DNA of 21,364 nt from Tritrichomonas musculus (lineage: Eukaryota; Parabasalia; Tritrichomonadida; Tritrichomonadidae), in the NCBI GenBank assembly GCA_039105265.1, contig JAPFFF010000499.1, positions 1 through 21,364 on the forward strand. Direction: 5' to 3'. The notes beneath the pieces were generated by a model, which saw only the letters and a program-made list of their open reading frames with translations, was not told the DNA's origin and did no database searches. A program made the position numbers and the translations under genes. Positions 1 through 10,289 of this stretch are shown here, piece after piece. Every line of letters begins with the position of its first letter. Within the stretch, counting starts at the first letter, position 1.

Positions 1-1830
1 GCAGGTGGAAACTTGGTTTCCTTATTTATTTACTTCCACCTGCAGCTGAGAAGCGATAGCCGCAGGTGGAAGGCTAAATTGGTAAATAGTGATTTTCCAC
101 CTGCAGCTGTCGCAGCTCAGCCGCAGGTGGAAGATTGGTTTCCTTATTTATTTACCTCCACCTGCAGCTGAGAAGCGATAGCCGCAGGTGGAAGGCTAAA
201 TTGGTAAATAGTGATTTTCCACCTGCAGCTGTCGCAGCTCAGCCGCAGGTGGAAGATTGGTTTCCTTATTTATTTACCTCCACCTGCAGCTGAGAAGCGA
301 TAGCCGCAGGTGGAAGGCTAAATTGGTAAATAGTGATTTTCCACCTGCAGCTGTCGCAGCTCAGCCGCAGGTGGAAGATTGGTTTCCTTATTTATTTACT
401 TCCACCTGCAGCTGAGAAGCGATAGCCGCAGGTGGAAGGCTAAATTGGTAAATAGTGATTTTCCACCTGCAGCTGTCGCAGCTCAGCCGCAGGTGGAAGA
501 TTGGTTTCCTTATTTATTTACCTCCACCTGCAGCTGAGAAGCGATAGCCGCAGGTGGAAGGCTAAATTGGTAAATAGTGATTTTCCACCTGCAGCTGTCG
601 CAGCTCAGCCGCAGGTGGAAGATTGGTTTCCTTATTTATTTACCTCCACCTGCAGCTGAGAAGCGATAGCCGCAGGTGGAAGGCTAAATTGGTAAATAGT
701 GATTTTCCACCTGCAGCTGTCGCAGCTCAGCCGCAGGTGGAAGATTGGTTTCCTTATTTATTTACCTCCACCTGCAGCTGAGAAGCGATAGCCGCAGGTG
801 GAAGGCTAAATTGGTAAATAGTGATTTTCCACCTGCAGCTGTCGCAGCTCAGCCGCAGGTGGAAGATTGGTTTCCTTATTTATTTACCTCCACCTGCAGC
901 TGAGAAGCGATAGCCGCAGGTGGAAGGCTAAATTGGTAAATAGTGATTTTCCACCTGCAGCTGTCGCAGCTCAGCCGCAGGTGGAAGATTGGTTTCCTTA
1001 TTTATTTACTTCCACCTGCAGCTGAGAAGCGATAGCCGCAGGTGGAAGGCTAAATTGGTAAATAGTGATTTTCCACCTGCAGCTGTCGCAGCTCAGCCGC
1101 AGGTGGAAGATTGGTTTCCTTATTTATTTACTTCCACCTGCAGCTGAGAAGCGATAGCCGCAGGTGGAAGGCTAAATTGGTAAATAGTGATTTTCCACCT
1201 GCAGCTGTCGCAGCTCAGCCGCAGGTGGAAGATTGGTTTCCTTATTTATTTACCTCCACCTGCAGCTGAGAAGCGATAGCCGCAGGTGGAAGGCTAAATT
1301 GGTAAATAGTGATTTTCCACCTGCAGCTGTCGCAGCTCAGCCGCAGGTGGAAGATTGGTTTCCTTATTTATTTACTTCCACCTGCAGCTGAGAAGCGATA
1401 GCCGCAGGTGGAAGGCTAAATTGGTAAATAGTGATTTTCCACCTGCAGCTGTCGCAGCTCAGCCGCAGGTGGAAGATTGGTTTCCTTATTTATTTACCTC
1501 CACCTGCAGCTGAGAAGCGATAGCCGCAGGTGGAAGGCTAAATTGGTAAATAGTGATTTTCCACCTGCAGCTGTCGCAGCTCAGCCGCAGGTGGAAGATT
1601 GGTTTCCTTATTTATTTACCTCCACCTGCAGCTGAGAAGCGATAGCCGCAGGTGGAAGGCTAAATTGGTAAATAGTGATTTTCCACCTGCAGCTGTCGCA
1701 GCTCAGCCGCAGGTGGAAGATTGGTTTCCTTATTTATTTACTTCCACCTGCAGCTGAGAAGCGATAGCCGCAGGTGGAAGGCTAAATTGGTAAATAGTGA
1801 TTTTCCACCTGCAGCTGTCGCAGCTCAGCC

Positions 1831-3660
1831 GCAGGTGGAAGATTGGTTTCCTTATTTATTTACTTCCACCTGCAGCTGAGAAGCGATAGCCGCAGGTGGA
1901 AGGCTAAATTGGTAAATAGTGATTTTCCACCTGCAGCTGTCGCAGCTCAGCCGCAGGTGGAAGATTGGTTTCCTTATTTATTTACCTCCACCTGCAGCTG
2001 AGAAGCGATAGCCGCAGGTGGAAGGCTAAATTGGTAAATAGTGATTTTCCACCTGCAGCTGTCGCAGCTCAGCCGCAGGTGGAAGATTGGTTTCCTTATT
2101 TATTTACCTCCACCTGCAGCTGAGAAGCGATAGCCGCAGGTGGAAGGCTAAATTGGTAAATAGTGATTTTCCACCTGCAGCTGTCGCAGCTCAGCCGCAG
2201 GTGGAAGATTGGTTTCCTTATTTATTTACTTCCACCTGCAGCTGAGAAGCGATAGCCGCAGGTGGAAGGCTAAATTGGTAAATAGTGATTTTCCACCTGC
2301 AGCTGTCGCAGCTCAGCCGCAGGTGGAAGATTGGTTTCCTTATTTATTTACCTCCACCTGCAGCTGAGAAGCGATAGCCGCAGGTGGAAGGCTAAATTGG
2401 TAAATAGTGATTTTCCACCTGCAGCTGTCGCAGCTCAGCCGCAGGTGGAAGATTGGTTTCCTTATTTATTTACCTCCACCTGCAGCTGAGAAGCGATAGC
2501 CGCAGGTGGAAGGCTAAATTGGTAAATAGTGATTTTCCACCTGCAGCTGTCGCAGCTCAGCCGCAGGTGGAAGATTGGTTTCCTTATTTATTTACCTCCA
2601 CCTGCAGCTGAGAAGCGATAGCCGCAGGTGGAAGGCTAAATTGGTAAATAGTGATTTTCCACCTGCAGCTGTCGCAGCTCAGCCGCAGGTGGAAGATTGG
2701 TTTCCTTATTTATTTACCTCCACCTGCAGCTGAGAAGCGATAGCCGCAGGTGGAAGGCTAAATTGGTAAATAGTGATTTTCCACCTGCAGCTGTCGCAGC
2801 TCAGCCGCAGGTGGAAGATTGGTTTCCTTATTTATTTACCTCCACCTGCAGCTGAGAAGCGATAGCCGCAGGTGGAAGGCTAAATTGGTAAATAGTGATT
2901 TTCCACCTGCAGCTGTCGCAGCTCAGCCGCAGGTGGAAGATTGGTTTCCTTATTTATTTACTTCCACCTGCAGCTGAGAAGCGATAGCCGCAGGTGGAAG
3001 GCTAAATTGGTAAATAGTGATTTTCCACCTGCAGCTGTCGCAGCTCAGCCGCAGGTGGAAGATTGGTTTCCTTATTTATTTACTTCCACCTGCAGCTGAG
3101 AAGCGATAGCCGCAGGTGGAAGGCTAAATTGGTAAATAGTGATTTTCCACCTGCAGCTGTCGCAGCTCAGCCGCAGGTGGAAGATTGGTTTCCTTATTTA
3201 TTTACCTCCACCTGCAGCTGAGAAGCGATAGCCGCAGGTGGAAGGCTAAATTGGTAAATAGTGATTTTCCACCTGCAGCTGTCGCAGCTCAGCCGCAGGT
3301 GGAAGATTGGTTTCCTTATTTATTTACCTCCACCTGCAGCTGAGAAGCGATAGCCGCAGGTGGAAGGCTAAATTGGTAAATAGTGATTTTCCACCTGCAG
3401 CTGTCGCAGCTCAGCCGCAGGTGGAAGATTGGTTTCCTTATTTATTTACTTCCACCTGCAGCTGAGAAGCGATAGCCGCAGGTGGAAGGCTAAATTGGTA
3501 AATAGTGATTTTCCACCTGCAGCTGTCGCAGCTCAGCCGCAGGTGGAAGATTGGTTTCCTTATTTATTTACCTCCACCTGCAGCTGAGAAGCGATAGCCG
3601 CAGGTGGAAGGCTAAATTGGTAAATAGTGATTTTCCACCTGCAGCTGCCGCAGCTCAGCC
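1831..3660. repeat. Higher-order block of fifteen 122-bp units (units 16-30)
   Basis: Scoring unit position 34 as C or T gives TCCT, CCCCC, TT, CCTC over these fifteen units. The next fifteen give the same order except at their first two units. The block is 1830 bp and ends with the rare loop variant GCTGCCGC in place of GCTGTCGC. Its first unit does not carry the GGAAACTTGG variant that opens the later blocks, so the left boundary is set by barcode phase alone. Confidence 0.75.
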
Positions 3661-5490
3661 GCAGGTGGAAACTTGGTTTCCTTATTTATTTACCTCCACC
3701 TGCAGCTGAGAGGCGATAGCCGCAGGTGGAAGGCTAAATTGGTAAATAGTGATTTTCCACCTGCAGCTGTCGCAGCTCAGCCGCAGGTGGAAGATTGGTT
3801 TCCTTATTTATTTACTTCCACCTGCAGCTGAGAAGCGATAGCCGCAGGTGGAAGGCTAAATTGGTAAATAGTGATTTTCCACCTGCAGCTGTCGCAGCTC
3901 AGCCGCAGGTGGAAGATTGGTTTCCTTATTTATTTACCTCCACCTGCAGCTGAGAAGCGATAGCCGCAGGTGGAAGGCTAAATTGGTAAATAGTGATTTT
4001 CCACCTGCAGCTGTCGCAGCTCAGCCGCAGGTGGAAGATTGGTTTCCTTATTTATTTACTTCCACCTGCAGCTGAGAAGCGATAGCCGCAGGTGGAAGGC
4101 TAAATTGGTAAATAGTGATTTTCCACCTGCAGCTGTCGCAGCTCAGCCGCAGGTGGAAGATTGGTTTCCTTATTTATTTACCTCCACCTGCAGCTGAGAA
4201 GCGATAGCCGCAGGTGGAAGGCTAAATTGGTAAATAGTGATTTTCCACCTGCAGCTGTCGCAGCTCAGCCGCAGGTGGAAGATTGGTTTCCTTATTTATT
4301 TACCTCCACCTGCAGCTGAGAAGCGATAGCCGCAGGTGGAAGGCTAAATTGGTAAATAGTGATTTTCCACCTGCAGCTGTCGCAGCTCAGCCGCAGGTGG
4401 AAGATTGGTTTCCTTATTTATTTACCTCCACCTGCAGCTGAGAAGCGATAGCCGCAGGTGGAAGGCTAAATTGGTAAATAGTGATTTTCCACCTGCAGCT
4501 GTCGCAGCTCAGCCGCAGGTGGAAGATTGGTTTCCTTATTTATTTACCTCCACCTGCAGCTGAGAAGCGATAGCCGCAGGTGGAAGGCTAAATTGGTAAA
4601 TAGTGATTTTCCACCTGCAGCTGTCGCAGCTCAGCCGCAGGTGGAAGATTGGTTTCCTTATTTATTTACCTCCACCTGCAGCTGAGAAGCGATAGCCGCA
4701 GGTGGAAGGCTAAATTGGTAAATAGTGATTTTCCACCTGCAGCTGTCGCAGCTCAGCCGCAGGTGGAAGATTGGTTTCCTTATTTATTTACTTCCACCTG
4801 CAGCTGAGAAGCGATAGCCGCAGGTGGAAGGCTAAATTGGTAAATAGTGATTTTCCACCTGCAGCTGTCGCAGCTCAGCCGCAGGTGGAAGATTGGTTTC
4901 CTTATTTATTTACTTCCACCTGCAGCTGAGAAGCGATAGCCGCAGGTGGAAGGCTAAATTGGTAAATAGTGATTTTCCACCTGCAGCTGTCGCAGCTCAG
5001 CCGCAGGTGGAAGATTGGTTTCCTTATTTATTTACCTCCACCTGCAGCTGAGAAGCGATAGCCGCAGGTGGAAGGCTAAATTGGTAAATAGTGATTTTCC
5101 ACCTGCAGCTGTCGCAGCTCAGCCGCAGGTGGAAGATTGGTTTCCTTATTTATTTACCTCCACCTGCAGCTGAGAAGCGATAGCCGCAGGTGGAAGGCTA
5201 AATTGGTAAATAGTGATTTTCCACCTGCAGCTGTCGCAGCTCAGCCGCAGGTGGAAGATTGGTTTCCTTATTTATTTACTTCCACCTGCAGCTGAGAAGC
5301 GATAGCCGCAGGTGGAAGGCTAAATTGGTAAATAGTGATTTTCCACCTGCAGCTGTCGCAGCTCAGCCGCAGGTGGAAGATTGGTTTCCTTATTTATTTA
5401 CCTCCACCTGCAGCTGAGAAGCGATAGCCGCAGGTGGAAGGCTAAATTGGTAAATAGTGATTTTCCACCTGCAGCTGCCGCAGCTCAGCC
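3661..5490. repeat. Higher-order block of fifteen 122-bp units (units 31-45)
   Basis: The barcode is CTCT, CCCCC, TT, CCTC. The block opens with the rare GGAAACTTGG variant at 3661 and closes with the GCTGCCGC variant just before 5491. Its first unit also has a private change, GAGAGGCGAT instead of GAGAAGCGAT. The length of 1830 bp equals fifteen units exactly. Confidence 0.8.
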
Positions 5491-7076
5491 GCAGGTGGAA
5501 ACTTGGTTTCCTTATTTATTTACTTCCACCTGCAGCTGAGAAGCGATAGCCGCAGGTGGAAGGCTAAATTGGTAAATAGTGATTTTCCACCTGCAGCTGT
5601 CGCAGCTCAGCCGCAGGTGGAAGATTGGTTTCCTTATTTATTTACCTCCACCTGCAGCTGAGAAGCGATAGCCGCAGGTGGAAGGCTAAATTGGTAAATA
5701 GTGATTTTCCACCTGCAGCTGTCGCAGCTCAGCCGCAGGTGGAAGATTGGTTTCCTTATTTATTTACCTCCACCTGCAGCTGAGAAGCGATAGCCGCAGG
5801 TGGAAGGCTAAATTGGTAAATAGTGATTTTCCACCTGCAGCTGTCGCAGCTCAGCCGCAGGTGGAAGATTGGTTTCCTTATTTATTTACTTCCACCTGCA
5901 GCTGAGAAGCGATAGCCGCAGGTGGAAGGCTAAATTGGTAAATAGTGATTTTCCACCTGCAGCTGTCGCAGCTCAGCCGCAGGTGGAAGATTGGTTTCCT
6001 TATTTATTTACCTCCACCTGCAGCTGAGAAGCGATAGCCGCAGGTGGAAGGCTAAATTGGTAAATAGTGATTTTCCACCTGCAGCTGTCGCAGCTCAGCC
6101 GCAGGTGGAAGATTGGTTTCCTTATTTATTTACCTCCACCTGCAGCTGAGAAGCGATAGCCGCAGGTGGAAGGCTAAATTGGTAAATAGTGATTTTCCAC
6201 CTGCAGCTGTCGCAGCTCAGCCGCAGGTGGAAGATTGGTTTCCTTATTTATTTACCTCCACCTGCAGCTGAGAAGCGATAGCCGCAGGTGGAAGGCTAAA
6301 TTGGTAAATAGTGATTTTCCACCTGCAGCTGTCGCAGCTCAGCCGCAGGTGGAAGATTGGTTTCCTTATTTATTTACTTCCACCTGCAGCTGAGAAGCGA
6401 TAGCCGCAGGTGGAAGGCTAAATTGGTAAATAGTGATTTTCCACCTGCAGCTGTCGCAGCTCAGCCGCAGGTGGAAGATTGGTTTCCTTATTTATTTACT
6501 TCCACCTGCAGCTGAGAAGCGATAGCCGCAGGTGGAAGGCTAAATTGGTAAATAGTGATTTTCCACCTGCAGCTGTCGCAGCTCAGCCGCAGGTGGAAGA
6601 TTGGTTTCCTTATTTATTTACCTCCACCTGCAGCTGAGAAGCGATAGCCGCAGGTGGAAGGCTAAATTGGTAAATAGTGATTTTCCACCTGCAGCTGTCG
6701 CAGCTCAGCCGCAGGTGGAAGATTGGTTTCCTTATTTATTTACCTCCACCTGCAGCTGAGAAGCGATAGCCGCAGGTGGAAGGCTAAATTGGTAAATAGT
6801 GATTTTCCACCTGCAGCTGTCGCAGCTCAGCCGCAGGTGGAAGATTGGTTTCCTTATTTATTTACTTCCACCTGCAGCTGAGAAGCGATAGCCGCAGGTG
6901 GAAGGCTAAATTGGTAAATAGTGATTTTCCACCTGCAGCTGTCGCAGCTCAGCCGCAGGTGGAAGATTGGTTTCCTTATTTATTTACCTCCACCTGCAGC
7001 TGAGAAGCGATAGCCGCAGGTGGAAGGCTAAATTGGTAAATAGTGATTTTCCACCTGCAGCTGCCGCAGCTCAGCC
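5491..7076. repeat. Higher-order block shortened to thirteen 122-bp units (units 46-58)
   Basis: The barcode is TCCT, CCC, TT, CCTC: the fifteen-unit pattern with two C units missing from the central run. It opens with GGAAACTTGG at 5491 and closes with GCTGCCGC just before 7077. The length of 1586 bp is exactly thirteen units, as expected from unequal exchange in register. A further block starts at 7077 (TCCTTC) and is cut off at 7778. Confidence 0.8.
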
Positions 7077-8046
7077 GCAGGTGGAAACTTGGTTTCCTTA
7101 TTTATTTACTTCCACCTGCAGCTGAGAAGCGATAGCCGCAGGTGGAAGGCTAAATTGGTAAATAGTGATTTTCCACCTGCAGCTGTCGCAGCTCAGCCGC
7201 AGGTGGAAGATTGGTTTCCTTATTTATTTACCTCCACCTGCAGCTGAGAAGCGATAGCCGCAGGTGGAAGGCTAAATTGGTAAATAGTGATTTTCCACCT
7301 GCAGCTGTCGCAGCTCAGCCGCAGGTGGAAGATTGGTTTCCTTATTTATTTACCTCCACCTGCAGCTGAGAAGCGATAGCCGCAGGTGGAAGGCTAAATT
7401 GGTAAATAGTGATTTTCCACCTGCAGCTGTCGCAGCTCAGCCGCAGGTGGAAGATTGGTTTCCTTATTTATTTACTTCCACCTGCAGCTGAGAAGCGATA
7501 GCCGCAGGTGGAAGGCTAAATTGGTAAATAGTGATTTTCCACCTGCAGCTGTCGCAGCTCAGCCGCAGGTGGAAGATTGGTTTCCTTATTTATTTACTTC
7601 CACCTGCAGCTGAGAAGCGATAGCCGCAGGTGGAAGGCTAAATTGGTAAATAGTGATTTTCCACCTGCAGCTGTCGCAGCTCAGCCGCAGGTGGAAGATT
7701 GGTTTCCTTATTTATTTACCTCCACCTGCAGCTGAGAAGCGATAGCCGCAGGTGGAAGGCTAAATTGGTAAATAGTGAATATCAAATCAAAGATATGAAG
7801 TGTTTTTTTTTCATCCACCTTTTCGCTCTCAAAAATTTAAAAAATATTATATTTTAATCATTTTTGAATAAAAACTCTTTATATATTAGAGATAGGATTT
7901 TTTTAATGATAGATTTGATATACTGATATTATTCTGATTTTTTTAAGCCTATGTTCAAAATGAACTCTTATTATATATAGGATAATAAATATTAATTTTT
8001 TTCATTAATAATTTTGATTTCTTGATTCTAAGGTTTTGAGAAACCG

Positions 8047-8100
8047 CTCAAAAATTCTGAAATTTGAATCCCCCTTTCAAATTAAACTCAATTATTTGAG
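8047..8100. repeat. Nested inverted repeat (hairpin)
   Basis: Inner arms AATTTGAA (8061-8068) and TTCAAATT (8076-8083) enclose a 7-nt loop that is mostly C. Outer arms CTCAAA (8047-8052) and TTTGAG (8095-8100) enclose the inner hairpin. In AT-rich DNA such arms can arise by chance, but the perfect 8-bp stem around a C-rich loop stands out. No function is assigned. Confidence 0.45.
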
Positions 8101-9132
8101 AGAGGAATGTAAATGCCTTCTAAAACGTTCCAGTAAATAATTAAGATAATATCATTATTACCATTATATTATTCACTCCAAAGTGGAAATGATATATGAT
8201 ATCTTTTTGAGTGAAAAAAAAGAAATATGGCTATTATTAAGATTATTATATTAATTTTCACTAACCTATAGTTTTCTAATCAACCTCAAAATAATGATAT
8301 ATTAAGACCATTTATATTCATTTTACATATTTATTTCAGATTTTTAGCTTTTATTATAATTATTTAATTCTTTAATTTATTCCAAGTTTGATATTTTATG
8401 TAAAAAACAGTTTTATTACTATATAATGAGTACACATGTATGATATAGGCGAGTTAAAAATCTTATTATACATTAAATTATAGTAAATTTAAGAAATGCT
8501 TCTTATTTTGTCGATTACTTCTATTAAAAAAGAGATTTTTAAATTTTAGCACAGATTTATCAACTCATATGTATTGTTGAAATATAATAACTATAAAATA
8601 AATATTAATATTTAATTCAGATAAGAATTAAGTTTTGCATAATTTGTTCAATTGATATAATTTTCCATAATATTTTCAAATTATTTCTAATATTATATTA
8701 GTAATATTAATAATTTATTTTTAAATGTAATAAGCTAGTACAAATTAAAATATTCAATAATATATAAAATTGATTTTGTATATTTTACAAATTATATTTT
8801 CAATTAAAAATCGGTTATTAAAAACCCTACTTGATTCATTTTCAATATCTGATTCAAACTTTAAGGAAAATTTTCCTCTGAAAAAGCTGATGTAAATTCA
8901 ATTTCAATTTTTTTTGATATTATAATATTACATTTATAACTTTATTCTAAACCCAACAAATAACATAATTAATATTAAATTTTCATATTATGATTATTAT
9001 TCCATAAAAAAAATGAATTTTTTTGGAATCACTTAAATTGATATCATCCAAACATATGATACCGTAGCAAATTGCATCTCAAATATTATCAATAGAATAT
9101 CTGACAAGAATAATAATAATATCATTAAAGAA

Positions 9133-9321
9133 ATGGTCTGGTAAAAAATTACCATCTTTATAAATGGCCGGGTAAAATTTTACCTTTAGGTAATATGTTA
9201 TTTTCCTACCCAGGTAAAAAATGACCCTACCCAAGAAGGACCTGTCAAAAGGGGTCGGGTAGGTACCGCTTTCAAGGTCTAGACTTTAGGAGATTTTTTT
9301 CCGACCAATTTTCCGGAAAAT
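9133..9321. repeat. Cluster of short palindromes with GGTAA/TTACC arms
   Basis: Within about 190 bp lie GGTAA-AAAA-TTACC (9140-9153), itself flanked by ATGGT (9133-9137) and ACCAT (9151-9155); the perfect palindrome GGTAAAATTTTACC (9171-9184); CCTACCC (9205-9211, and within 9223-9232) facing GGGTAGG (9257-9263); GTCTAGAC (9277-9284); and the perfect palindrome ATTTTCCGGAAAAT (9308-9321). The island is richer in G and C than the spacer around it. It could be a decayed miniature element or a protein-binding cluster; no terminal repeat or target duplication is clear. Confidence 0.5.
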
Positions 9322-9611
9322 CCGAAAATTATATAATGGGAAAATTTTATAATATAAAATTGCCATAAATTTTATAATGACTTCAAATATCTGAGATTTT
9401 CTGGTTTCTCAAATAAATTAGACTTTCACTTATTGCTTCTCTACGAGTTAGATTAATAATAAAATAATTAAATAAAAAATTGTATTTTTTACAGATATCC
9501 TATAATTATGTCAAGGACTTGACAAACTAAATATTTATTTAATTGCAATTGTTTTAATTTATTTTGCAAACTCATTCAAATTTAGCAGTATAATCAAGAT
9601 TGAGAAGTTCG

Positions 9612-10275
9612 TCATTTGATTGCATTAGAATCAGGTCCTGCAGCACCAGTTACTAATATTGAATTGAGAAATCCACAAAGTGGTATTAAACCTCCACCAC
9701 CACAGAATAAAGCTTCTTTATGGAAAATTTTTTTGTGATGCATCCTGAATATCTTTTCCAAGTTTTGGTTGAAATTCGCTATTTTGCCAGCCAGGGCCAG
9801 CATTCATAGTCTCAAATTCAACATTAGCACCATATGGAGGATCTCTTTCGAGTTCTTGAACAACTCCAGGAGGAATTCTTAAAGAAAGTTTAAGAGCCGT
9901 AGTTGTGCGCATGACATTTGATCCGTCTTGGATTGATGGTATTCCGCCGCATCCAGTAATTGCAAGGCCTGGCTTAGAAGTATTTCTGGATGTAGGTTGA
10001 AAGCATATTTTACTCTAGATCCACAAACATCTGCGCATTTTCGAACTTGCTCAATACGATATTCTGGTATGTTCGGAACATTAGCTGTGTTTTCATCTTC
10101 AATTCTAGACAATAATATTCTTGCAGTTGCCATTCCAGAGTGGCACGGCACTGATAAGTGTTGCAGTTGAAGAATTTGGAATTCTTATTTGATTTTTAAG
10201 GCCTTCGAGAGCATAACCGCATTCAGACCACGCTTTTTTAGTACTTTCAAGTATGTCTTCTATATTGATTGACAT
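9612..10275 (-). pseudogene. M20-family metallopeptidase (dipeptidase-like) pseudogene
   Basis: M20 enzymes are two-metal hydrolases that usually cleave dipeptides or acylated amino acids; full-length relatives are about 450-480 residues. This copy reads from an ATG at 10275, and the first frame (56 codons, 10105-10275) begins MSINIEDILESTKKAW and holds LKNQIRIPNSS, like the family N-terminus. It then jumps, with loss of the whole metal-binding core (the GHxD, DDKG and EGxEE regions), to a second frame with SGMATARILLSRIEDENT and IPEYRIEQ, which matches the dimerisation-domain region. At about 10000 it returns to the first frame: AITGCGGIPSIQDGSNVMR, KLSLRIPP, DPPYGANVEFE, AGPGW. Near 9720 it shifts again to FHKEALFCGGGGLIP and LVTGAAGPDSNA, then stops where relatives have the last metal-binding His (SNAHGPNE). 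Three frame changes plus internal and C-terminal deletions mean it cannot be functional. No introns are evident. Family identity rests on remembered motifs, not a search. Confidence 0.85.
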
Positions 10276-10289
10276 TTGAAAAAAAATTT

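Larger units (their letters stand above)
1..7778. repeat. 122-bp dyad-symmetric satellite array, about 63.75 copies
   Basis: Units start at 1, 123, 245, 367 and so on with an exact 122-bp step and essentially no indels. Each unit is two related 61-bp halves that share the arms GCAGGTGGAA (half positions 1-10) and TCCACCTGCAGCTG (35-48) but differ in the AT-rich middle and in the segment after the arms. Every arm can pair with a neighbour on either side, giving 9- or 10-bp stems. CAGGTG, CACCTG and CAGCTG each occur twice per unit, so there are about 380 CANNTG sites in the array; PstI and PvuII sites recur every 61 bp. Units are nearly identical, varying mainly at one C/T site. The 122-bp period is not a multiple of three and no long reading frame exists, so the array is non-coding. 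It is open at the left edge and stops inside the second half of the 64th unit. Confidence 0.98.
7779..9611. other. AT-rich intergenic spacer without a supported gene
   Basis: After the abrupt end of the satellite the sequence becomes unique and very AT-rich, with many homopolymer runs. I found no reading frame resembling a protein, no tRNA- or rRNA-like sequence and no copies of either flanking satellite. The notable contents are a nested hairpin at 8047-8100 and a GC-richer island of short palindromes at 9133-9321, listed separately. Confidence 0.7.

Noticed and set aside
1-7778. A repeat-encoded protein in the 122-bp satellite
   Set aside because: The period is not divisible by three, so frames rotate through every unit and meet stop codons such as those in GATAGCC and AATAGTGA; no long frame exists on either strand.
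9205-9263. Telomere-like CCTACCC/GGGTAGG words
   Set aside because: There are only two or three copies in opposite orientations and no tandem run; they are better explained as arms of inverted repeats.
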